Positions 55,872-62,224 of a stretch of 62,224 nucleotides of DNA are shown here, one piece after another (position 1 is the first letter of the stretch; every line of letters begins with the position of its first letter). The DNA lies in assembly GCA_944383885.1 (NCBI GenBank), contig CALWRF010000009.1:1-62224 (forward strand), in the 5' to 3' direction. This stretch comes from an uncultured Clostridia bacterium. Its GTDB lineage: Bacteria; Bacillota; Clostridia; Lachnospirales; Anaerotignaceae. Under the pieces are notes generated by a model, which saw nothing but the letters and a program-made list of their open reading frames with translations, did not search any database and had not been told where the DNA came from. A program made the translations under genes and the position numbers.

Positions 55872-55952
55872 GTTGTATCAGCTGATATAAAAGAAGGTAC
55901 AGTTATAACAACACTCTTTCATAATGCCGCTGAAAACTATTTGGAAGCATAA
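55872..55952 (+). other. Orphan open stretch resembling a gene C-terminus
   Basis: A 26-codon open stretch preceded by a stop encodes ADIKEGTVITTLFHNAAENY and ends LEA. It has no start codon or ribosome site. It reads as a protein C-terminus and is followed at the right distance by a terminator, so it is probably the remains of a deleted gene. I cannot name the family. Confidence 0.4.
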
Positions 55953-55958
55953 TTAAAA

Positions 55959-55986
55959 ATAAGCCGGATTATTTTGTCCGGCTTTA
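55959..55986. terminator. Terminator between convergent genes
   Basis: ATAAGCCGGA and TCCGGCTTTAT form a stem with T runs on the plus strand (TTTTTT) and a weaker run on the minus strand. It lies 17 bases after the stop of the DUF2798 gene. Confidence 0.85.
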
Positions 55987-56002
55987 TTTTTTATACTTAT
56001 AT

Positions 56003-56500
56003 TTAATTATCATTTACCGTTTCAGCAGCACTTTGTGTATCTCTTTCAAAAACTGCCTTGAAAATAAATCTTACAAAAGGTCCGGCATAGAATATCTGCC
56101 AGAAAAAAGCCATAGGAAAGTTCATTACAGCTGTCTGGAGCCATACCCCAACTAATCCGTTTTCAGCAGTGTTTTTAAATAAAACAGTTGCTATAAGGCT
56201 CATGCAAGGGCACATGATACAAACTATAATAGATGAAATAGCAAGTACAATAAAAATCGGCTTATCCAATCCCGGAGTTACAATACGCATAGCAAGAAAA
56301 TGCGCAAGTTTATCTACAACAAGCAGCTCAAGTATAAACGCTACTGGCCACATAATTTTCAATTCACTAAAGGCCATAATAAATATCTGATTTGTCATAC
56401 CGCCTATATTAAGGGCAATGTTGTAACAAATCATTGCGTAAACCATTACAAAAGCCATAACGGCAGTAAAAACGATATTTTGGAATCTTGTTTTTGGCAT
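56003..56500 (-). CDS. DUF2798-family membrane protein
   Basis: The 165-residue protein has four membrane helices (about residues 9-30, 47-66, 81-105 and 120-145) and the family start MPKTRFQNIVFTAVMAFVMV with NIALN. Function of the family is unknown. AAGGAG lies ahead of the ATG. It is monocistronic and convergent with the serine dehydratase operon. Confidence 0.85.
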   Translation of the reverse strand: MPKTRFQNIVFTAVMAFVMVYAMICYNIALNIGGMTNQIFIMAFSELKIMWPVAFILELLVVDKLAHFLAMRIVTPGLDKPIFIVLAISSIIVCIMCPCMSLIATVLFKNTAENGLVGVWLQTAVMNFPMAFFWQIFYAGPFVRFIFKAVFERDTQSAAETVNDN

Positions 56501-56907
56501 AATCGAATCTCCTTTACACTAATAACCGGGCAAAATCATTATGTGTTGTTCCACATTATAAAAATGTTAGTTTCCAATTAATACCAAAGATTTCGCAATA
56601 TTTTTTTGACTATAAGATTTTACCAGAATTAAATACTTTATGTAATAGTTACATATTCTGTTTTTTTATATAAATTACTGTATAAAAACAAACAGATTTC
56701 AGTATAGAAAATGCTCTCCGATAAAATTATATAGTATAAATTAAACAATTATTAAACTATGAAAACATGCGTGAAAAAAATTAATAAAAACGGCATGTGC
56801 ATTTATGTACGCCAGATTTTTTTTATTTTTATATAAATTATATAAATCAGTAATACATACCATTTTCTGTATTTAATGGCATTTAAGCATTAAATACGCA
56901 TACATCA
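56501..56907. other. AT-rich intergenic region
   Basis: The stretch of about 400 bases between the DUF2798 gene and the LysR gene holds no open frame I can support. One long-looped inverted repeat, ACATGC..GCATGT, lies near 56764-56797. No clear terminator for the LysR gene is seen. Confidence 0.4.
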
Positions 56908-57801
56908 TTAACCGTAATTCTCTGCCGAAAATTCATTCTGAATCTCTTCTAAAAACTTTTCCGCCGCCCTTGAAAACACCTGATATTTTTTCCATACAAT
57001 ACATAATCCGGCTTCCAATACAGGATACAGCGGTCTAAAGCACAGTTCGCTTTCTCCGCTTGTGTTAATTAGCTTATCTAACGTAACAGCATAGCCAAAA
57101 CCTATTTTTACATACCTTGACGCGTTATAAACCAAATCGTATGTAGCAACTATGTTAAGCTTTGATTTATCTCTTTTAAGCCATGAAAACATCTCTTTAT
57201 CTGCTGCTGTCTGATTAGATATTATAAGCGGTTTATCCCATAAATCTTTTGGAGTAATATATTCTTTTTGCGCCAAAGGGCTGTCTTTAAGCATTAAAAC
57301 ACCCCATGTGTCTTTTGCTGGAATACGCACATAATCATATTTTGTGTTGTCAAAAGGCTCTACCAAAAGACCGAAATCTATAAGTCCCCTGTCCAGCCGC
57401 TCTGATATGCTTTCTTCATCACCGCTGAAAATATGGTATCTTATTAATGGATATTTTTCATAAAGCGCTTTTGATACTTTTGCTATTGCTGATACTGCCT
57501 CTGTTTCGCCTAAACCCATATAAATATCTCCGCTTATGCTTTGGTCAGAAGAAGATAGTTCAGACTTTGTTTTTTCAAGCAGCTCTATCATTTCTTCAGC
57601 ACGTTTGCGAAGAAGCATGCCGTCTTTAGTTAAAACAACTTTTTTGCTTCCGCGTATTAAAAGCTGCTTCCCGACCTCATTTTCTAAATCTTTTAACTGC
57701 CTTGAAAGCGGCGGCTGTGTCATATTAAGCGCCTCCGTGGCTTTTGTAATGCTTTCCTCCCTTGCAACGGCAAGGAAGTATTTTAATACTCGTATATCCA
57801 T
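56908..57801 (-). CDS. LysR-family regulator divergent from an alcohol dehydrogenase
   Basis: The 297-residue protein has the LysR helix-turn-helix (residues 1-60, MDIRVLKYFLAVAREESITK, NMTQPPLSRQLKDLENEVGK). An effector domain follows from about residue 90. It is transcribed away from the iron alcohol dehydrogenase gene. The 189-base shared region holds a promoter and dyads, so it very likely controls the dehydrogenase-flavoprotein-aldo/keto reductase operon. The inducer is unknown. Confidence 0.92.
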   Translation of the reverse strand: MDIRVLKYFLAVAREESITKATEALNMTQPPLSRQLKDLENEVGKQLLIRGSKKVVLTKDGMLLRKRAEEMIELLEKTKSELSSSDQSISGDIYMGLGETEAVSAIAKVSKALYEKYPLIRYHIFSGDEESISERLDRGLIDFGLLVEPFDNTKYDYVRIPAKDTWGVLMLKDSPLAQKEYITPKDLWDKPLIISNQTAADKEMFSWLKRDKSKLNIVATYDLVYNASRYVKIGFGYAVTLDKLINTSGESELCFRPLYPVLEAGLCIVWKKYQVFSRAAEKFLEEIQNEFSAENYG

Positions 57802-57877
57802 ATATATTCCCCCCTGAGTGGATTATAACAGCGCATTCCATACCTTTCAAGCATGAGATTGTATTTAATATATGTAT

Positions 57878-57937
57878 TTGATATTTTCACCATATAAATT
57901 TATAATCTATTTAGGCAGTATATGCCCTGCGTATGCA
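57878..57937 (+). promoter_or_regulatory. Promoter and dyad operators of the alcohol dehydrogenase operon
   Basis: TTGATA (57878-57883) and TATAAT (57901-57906) are 17 bases apart. Just downstream lie GGCAGTATATGCC (57913-57925) and TGCGTATGCA (57928-57937), two adjacent dyads near the transcription start. They are likely sites for the divergent LysR protein. Confidence 0.7.
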
Positions 57938-57990
57938 ACAGGGAATTTATCTGTAAACAGTCCAGTATATAATTTAAAGGAGGAACAATA

Positions 57991-59163
57991 ATGAACGATT
58001 TTATTTTTCACAATCCCGATAAAGTTTATTTTGGAAAAAATCAGCTACAGCACCTTTCTGAAGAAATACTGAAATTAGGTAAAAAAGCCTTGCTTGTTTA
58101 CGGCGGCGGTTCAATTAAGAAAAACGGACTTTATGACAGCATAACCGAAATAGCAAAAAACAACGGCATTGAGCTTTTTGAAATTTCAGGTGTTGAGCCT
58201 AATCCACGCCATTCAACAGTTAACAAAGGCGCCACTATATGCAAAAAAGAAAACATTGATGTTGTAATTGCTGCCGGCGGCGGCTCAACTATAGACTGTG
58301 CAAAGGGAATTGCCACCGCAGCGCTTACAGAAAACGGCGATGTATGGTCTCTTGTATCCGGCGGAGTATGGGTAACAAAAGCTCTCCCTGTTATTGCCAT
58401 ACTTACAAACGCCGCTACAGGTTCTGAAATGGACGCCTGGGCAGTTATTTCAAATATGGATACAAACGAAAAAATCGGTCTTGGCGGCAGCGCCCTTATA
58501 CCAAAAGCTGCTTTTGAAAACCCTGAATACAGCTTCACACTTCCATCTTATCAAACAGCATGCGGTGCCTTTGACATATTTAACCATGTTTTAGACAATT
58601 ACTATTTCGCAGGTGAAGCAACATTTGATTTAGTACTTGAAATGCAGGAAGCCGTTATGCGTACTGTTGTTAAATGGGCGCCTGTGGCAATGAAAGAACC
58701 TAAAAATTATGAGGCAAGGTCAAATTTAATGTGGGCGTCATCTATGGCGCTTAATACAGTCCTTGATGCCGGAACAGTTCACGGCTGCGCCTGCCATTTA
58801 ATGGAGCATGAACTTTCAGCTTACTATGATATTACTCACGGTCATGGTCTTGCAATAGTGACGCCGCGCTGGCTTACATATATTTTAGACGAATCAACAG
58901 CTCCTGCAATTTACAGATTCGGAGTAAAAGTTTTTGGTATAAAAGAAAACTTATCTGCAATGGAAGGCGCAAAAGAAGCAATTAATGCCCTTTCTGATTT
59001 CTGCTTTAAAACATTAGGTCTTTCATCAACTCTTACAGATTTGAATATTGATGAAACTAACTTTAAATCAATGGCAGAACATGCCTGCGCAGGCGGTCCA
59101 ATCAGCGGCTTAAAGAACCTTACATCTTCAGATGTTGAGAAAATATATAAAATGTGTTTATAA
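57991..59163 (+). CDS. Iron-containing alcohol dehydrogenase (BdhA/YqhD-like)
   Basis: The 390-residue group III alcohol dehydrogenase reduces aldehydes with NAD(P)H. The nucleotide-binding half has IDVVIAAGGGSTIDCAKGIA. Metal ligands are in GAFDIFNHVLDNYY (Asp, His) and TVHGCACHLMEHELSAYYD followed by ITHGHGLAI (two His). The close likeness is to butanol dehydrogenase and YqhD-type aldehyde reductases. AAAGGAGG precedes the ATG. It is first in a three-gene redox operon. Confidence 0.93.
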   Translation: MNDFIFHNPDKVYFGKNQLQHLSEEILKLGKKALLVYGGGSIKKNGLYDSITEIAKNNGIELFEISGVEPNPRHSTVNKGATICKKENIDVVIAAGGGSTIDCAKGIATAALTENGDVWSLVSGGVWVTKALPVIAILTNAATGSEMDAWAVISNMDTNEKIGLGGSALIPKAAFENPEYSFTLPSYQTACGAFDIFNHVLDNYYFAGEATFDLVLEMQEAVMRTVVKWAPVAMKEPKNYEARSNLMWASSMALNTVLDAGTVHGCACHLMEHELSAYYDITHGHGLAIVTPRWLTYILDESTAPAIYRFGVKVFGIKENLSAMEGAKEAINALSDFCFKTLGLSSTLTDLNIDETNFKSMAEHACAGGPISGLKNLTSSDVEKIYKMCL

Positions 59164-59247
59164 AAACCGCTTATGCAATACACCGTAAATTTGTATCTGT
59201 TTATAATATCCATAATAAATATGTATTAAGCAAAACGGAGGAATTAA

Positions 59248-59826
59248 ATGAATGTTTTAGCCATTAACGGCAGCGCAAGAAAAAACGGAAACACTCATAT
59301 CCTGATTAACCGTATATTGGAAAAACTAAATTGCGCAGGAATCAAAACACAATACTTTGAATTTGCGGACAGCTTTATTAAGCCCTGCCGGGCATGCTTT
59401 GCCTGCGGCGGTATATATAATTGTATCCAAAAAGACGATGTTTTCCATACAGTATTTGAAAACATGAAATCAGCGGACGGCATTATACTCGGCTCACCTG
59501 TCTACTCAGCTAATATTTCTGCCAGCATGCAGGCTTTTTTGGAACGCTCAGCTGTTATATGCGATATGAATGCCGGTTTGCTTAAACATAAAATCGGAGT
59601 TGGAGTCGTTTCAGCCAGACGCGGCGGCGCATTAAACGCCGTTGATTCAATAAATCACTTTTTCCTAAATCACGAGATGTTTGTAGTAGGCAGCACATAC
59701 TGGAATATGGCTTATGGTAAAATGGAAGGCGATGTCTTAAAAGACAGCGAAGCCATGTTAAATATGGATAATATCGCTGAAAATATGATTTGGCTCCTTA
59801 AAAAGACAATACAGGGGGAAAGATAA
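59248..59826 (+). CDS. NADPH-dependent FMN reductase-like flavoprotein
   Basis: The 192-residue protein has a flavodoxin-like fold: phosphate-binding INGSARKNGNTHILI at the N-terminus and GSPVYSANISASMQAFLER for flavin. A Cys-rich CRACFACGGIYNC segment (about residues 49-61) recalls iron-sulfur flavoproteins or redox-active Cys of the family. It overlaps the next gene by one base. It probably handles quinone, nitro or aldehyde stress together with its neighbours. Confidence 0.87.
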   Translation: MNVLAINGSARKNGNTHILINRILEKLNCAGIKTQYFEFADSFIKPCRACFACGGIYNCIQKDDVFHTVFENMKSADGIILGSPVYSANISASMQAFLERSAVICDMNAGLLKHKIGVGVVSARRGGALNAVDSINHFFLNHEMFVVGSTYWNMAYGKMEGDVLKDSEAMLNMDNIAENMIWLLKKTIQGER

Positions 59827-60797
59827 TGAAAAGCATAGGTACTGTTTTATTATTTTTTACTTGTTTATTTTCTTCCGCATGCGGAAGCTCGTCAACACAG
59901 ACTCAAAATAGTACTACAACAGAAAATACAAATACCCGTATTTTAAGCGAAAACAAAGAATCGGAAAGTGATAAAAAAGTGGGAGAATTTAATTTTCAAA
60001 CGCATACTGTTATGTTAAACAGTGGATATGAGATGCCTATTATGGGTCTTGGCACTTACAGTCTTTCAGACGAGGAATGCTATAATTCCGTTACAGCCCT
60101 GCTGGATAATGGCGGACGGTTAATTGACACAGCATACATGTATCATAATGAAGAAGCTGTGGGCAGAGCAATTAGAGAATCAAGTGTTCCAAGGGAAGAA
60201 ATTTTTGTTATAACAAAACTGTATCCAAGCCAGTTTGAAAACGCTGAGGAAGCTGTTAACGAAGCCCTTGAAAAACTTGATATAGGCTATATTGACATGA
60301 TGCTGCTCCACCATCCCGGAAACAGTGATGTCCAAGCTTATATTGCAATGGAAAAAGCAGTAAGTGAAGGCAAAATACATTCTATAGGCTTATCAAACTG
60401 GTATGTGGAAGAATTGGAGGAATTTCTGCCGCAGATTAATATTATGCCGGCATTGGTGCAAAATGAAATCCATCCGTACTATCAGGAAAATGATGTTATA
60501 CCGTATATCCAAAACCTTGGCATTGTAGTACAGGGCTGGTACCCTTTCGGCGGCAGAGGGTATACAGCAGAGCTTCTTGGAAATGAAGTTATATCAGATA
60601 TTGCAAAAGAACACGGCGTAACTTCGGCACAGGTGATTTTACGCTGGAACCTGCAAAAAGGCGTTGTTGTAATCCCCGGCTCAAGCAATCCAGAACACAT
60701 TAAAGAAAACCTTGATTTATTCGGTTTTGAGCTGACAGATGATGACATGAACCGTATAAACGCCCTTGACAGAAACGAAAAACACGACTGGTATTAA
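59826..60797 (+). CDS. Aldo/keto reductase with lipoprotein-like signal peptide
   Basis: The 323-residue protein carries an aldo/keto reductase domain from about residue 55. The catalytic tetrad is intact: Asp and Tyr in IDTAYMYHNEEAVG, Lys in VITKLYPS, His in MLLHHPGN. The NADPH site VIPGSSNPEHIKENL is also intact. It resembles the 2,5-diketogluconate-reductase (AKR5) branch. Before it lies MKSIGTVLLFFTCLFSSACG, a lipobox-like signal, and a Ser/Thr-rich linker. That is unusual for an NADPH enzyme, which should be cytoplasmic. Confidence 0.88.
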   Translation: MKSIGTVLLFFTCLFSSACGSSSTQTQNSTTTENTNTRILSENKESESDKKVGEFNFQTHTVMLNSGYEMPIMGLGTYSLSDEECYNSVTALLDNGGRLIDTAYMYHNEEAVGRAIRESSVPREEIFVITKLYPSQFENAEEAVNEALEKLDIGYIDMMLLHHPGNSDVQAYIAMEKAVSEGKIHSIGLSNWYVEELEEFLPQINIMPALVQNEIHPYYQENDVIPYIQNLGIVVQGWYPFGGRGYTAELLGNEVISDIAKEHGVTSAQVILRWNLQKGVVVIPGSSNPEHIKENLDLFGFELTDDDMNRINALDRNEKHDWY

Positions 60798-60815
60798 AAT
60801 AAAATCATTAAAAAT

Positions 60816-60855
60816 AAGAGCCGATAACGCATTTTAGAAACGTATATCGGCTCTT
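60816..60855. terminator. Bidirectional terminator after the redox operon
   Basis: AAGAGCCGATA and TATCGGCTCTT form an 11-base stem with T runs on both sides, between convergent genes. Confidence 0.88.
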
Positions 60856-60936
60856 TTGTTTAAGTATTCTTATTTACTGCAATATGTTTTTAAACATAAA
60901 ACTGTTATTATACTAAACTGTATTAAATTAACAGTA

Positions 60937-61101
60937 TTAATACCCATACTCTTTTGCTATCTTTTTAATTTCCTCATCATCTGCACAGCGTATCCTGCTC
61001 TCGTCCAAAAACATGGCGGGCATACCTGACATTGAACCAGCATATACATCAGCAAGAAGTTTTTTCCTAAGTTCTTCTGTTTCATTGCTATTTTTATCCA
61101 T
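60937..61101 (-). CDS. Small protein of unknown function
   Basis: The 54-residue protein begins MDKNSNETEELRKKLLADVY and ends DDEEIKKIAKEYGY. The start is set by AAGGAGG nine bases upstream; a longer frame overlaps the neighbouring repeat gene and is not likely. It is charged, helical, without a signal peptide. I do not recognise it. It follows the leucine-rich-repeat gene by 31 bases in the same direction, so it could share a transcript. Confidence 0.7.
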   Translation of the reverse strand: MDKNSNETEELRKKLLADVYAGSMSGMPAMFLDESRIRCADDEEIKKIAKEYGY

Positions 61102-61132
61102 ATACGTTCCTCCTTTATTGCGGAAATAAAAT

Positions 61133-62224
61133 TCAGTCAACCAGTTCAAAACGTATTTTCTTTTTAGCGGCGTATCTATGTGCAACAGAGCCTTTTTTAA
61201 CCTGAAGTATAACTTTATATTCAAAAACTCCAAAAAGCTCCTTAGCCTTTGGATAACATGCAAATATGCCGTTTCCGCCGTCGTCAATTTGTGTTACGGA
61301 AGACGGAATGTAAAACTTTCTTTTGCTGTATCCCCACTCTCCTTCTAAAACTGGTCCATAGTTAAAACCGCAGCCATAAAAGCATTCTCTGCCAAGATAT
61401 GTAAGTCCTTCAGGCAGTTTAATATCTTTTAAACTCTCGCAGTTATACAGCGCTTCAGTGTCTATTTTTGTAATGCCCTCAGGCAGAACTAAATTCTCCA
61501 AAGAAACACAATTTTTGAAAACTTTCCTATCCAAAACCGTAATACCTTTTGGTAAATTAATGCTCTTTAAAGACTTGCATTCGGAAAAAGCCCCGCTTTC
61601 TATATTAGTACAGCTTTCAGGCAAAACTGCTTCTTCCAAAGATATACAGCCGCTAAACGCGTTTTTACCTATAGATTTTACGCCCTCAGGCACAGTAAGC
61701 TTTTCAATATATTCATTTTTTTCAAAGGCTCCCTTGCCTATGGCAGTTATTTTTTTGCCGTCAATTTCAGCAGGTATTTCAATATTTTCCTCTTCGCCTA
61801 TGTATGATTTAATTTCAGCCTCTCCGTTATCCAAATCAGTTATTTCAAATGTTCCTTTTTCTGCTTTTTTCTCAGGCATTGTGCTTAAAAGATATTCCAG
61901 TATCTTTTCTTTTTTGCTTCTTTTTGCAGCAGCTATAAATTTCTTTCTGCATTTATCAATGTTAGGATAAATTTTCAAACAGGCGAGTATATAACACTCT
62001 GCTGAGTTTGAAAAAGCTTCTCCCGAAATCCTGTTTTCCATTTCAGGGTCCATATCCATATACATATAGTTTATTTTTACATTGCCCAAAAACTCAAATT
62101 CTTCCAGTTTATTGCAATCACTAAAAACATCATCGTCTATTTTTGTTATGCCTTTAGGAACAGCCATTTTTTTAATATCACTGTACTGAAAAGCGCCAGA
62201 GCCGATTTTTTTCAGCGAATACGG
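61133..62224 (-). CDS. BspA-type leucine-rich-repeat protein (LRR_5), partial
   Basis: The frame is open through the right edge, so the N-terminus is missing; about 363 residues are visible. It consists of LRR_5 repeats of about 23 residues: SIGKNAFSGCISLEEAVLPE, NIESGAFSECKSLKSINLPKGI, VLDRKVFKNCVSLENLVLPEGI, KIDTEALYNCESLKDIKLPEG. Repeats continue past the Met at 62167 (LKKIGSGAFQYSDIKK), so that Met is not the start. An interrupting charged helical part (about 80 residues) separates two repeat blocks. Such proteins often bind host or surface ligands. Export cannot be judged. Confidence 0.85.
   Translation of the reverse strand, partial: PYSLKKIGSGAFQYSDIKKMAVPKGITKIDDDVFSDCNKLEEFEFLGNVKINYMYMDMDPEMENRISGEAFSNSAECYILACLKIYPNIDKCRKKFIAAAKRSKKEKILEYLLSTMPEKKAEKGTFEITDLDNGEAEIKSYIGEEENIEIPAEIDGKKITAIGKGAFEKNEYIEKLTVPEGVKSIGKNAFSGCISLEEAVLPESCTNIESGAFSECKSLKSINLPKGITVLDRKVFKNCVSLENLVLPEGITKIDTEALYNCESLKDIKLPEGLTYLGRECFYGCGFNYGPVLEGEWGYSKRKFYIPSSVTQIDDGGNGIFACYPKAKELFGVFEYKVILQVKKGSVAHRYAAKKKIRFELVD

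Noticed and set aside
62165..62167. The Met at 62167 as start of the leucine-rich-repeat protein.
   Set aside because: The repeat pattern continues in frame to the window edge, so the true start lies outside.

Overview
This window looks like a chromosomal segment of a low-GC, anaerobic Gram-positive bacterium of the class Clostridia. The gene order ftsK-rimO-pgsA-cinA-recA-recX and rplU-prp-rpmA-obg is typical of Firmicutes. So are the Prp-cleaved L27 leader, the reverse-order rubrerythrin with a PerR-like box, the PPi-type phosphofructokinase and the two-subunit iron-sulfur serine dehydratase. The last three point to a strict anaerobe that ferments sugars and amino acids. I cannot name the species.

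Layout. 1-1068 (minus): a phage-type lysis cassette (small membrane/coiled-coil protein, phi-LC3-type holin, M15 peptidase endolysin cut by the window edge), with host genes beside it and no phage structural genes. 1.4-5.9 kb: four tandem secreted paralogues with copper-amine-oxidase-N-like (stalk) domains, followed by a short SLH-domain protein. 6.9-10.7 kb: an AGCS amino-acid/Na+ symporter whose first codons are cut off by an in-frame TGA, an ornithine cyclodeaminase/alanine dehydrogenase family enzyme and a LysR regulator. 11.0-15.4 kb: a TetR regulator with a double palindromic operator and a pair of half-ABC transporters. 15.7-16.9 kb: a GNAT acetyltransferase, tRNA-Val and tRNA-Asp behind one promoter, and a small membrane protein. 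17.0-20.0 kb: a three-gene operon with two proteins I cannot place and a LarA-like (DUF2088) protein. 20.4-24.0 kb: a YgjP-like zinc protease and an M16C peptidase. 24.2-29.2 kb: reverse rubrerythrin, a membrane-bound diguanylate cyclase, a decayed SLOG/DUF1273 (YpsA-type) pseudogene, an XRE regulator and a maltose/galactoside-type O-acetyltransferase.

29.3-48.3 kb is a long minus-strand housekeeping block: PPi-phosphofructokinase, rbgA, yhbY, a Trk/Ktr potassium system, obg, rpmA, prp, rplU with its leader, a 901-residue TPR protein, recX, recA, cinA, a small membrane protein, pgsA, rimO and ftsK/spoIIIE. 48.5-55.8 kb is plus strand: an acyltransferase with purK, a FapA/DUF342-CheX-CheY trio, and serine dehydratase beta and alpha. 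56-60.8 kb: a DUF2798 membrane protein, then a LysR regulator divergent from an iron alcohol dehydrogenase, an FMN-type flavoprotein and an aldo/keto reductase with a lipoprotein-like leader. The right end holds a 54-residue protein and a BspA-type leucine-rich-repeat protein that runs off the window.

The points most worth a second look are the in-frame TGA in the symporter, the YpsA-type pseudogene hidden in an apparently empty 870-base gap, the unassigned LarA-linked operon with palindromes in its promoter region, the tandem stalk-domain family, and the isolated FapA-CheX-CheY unit.
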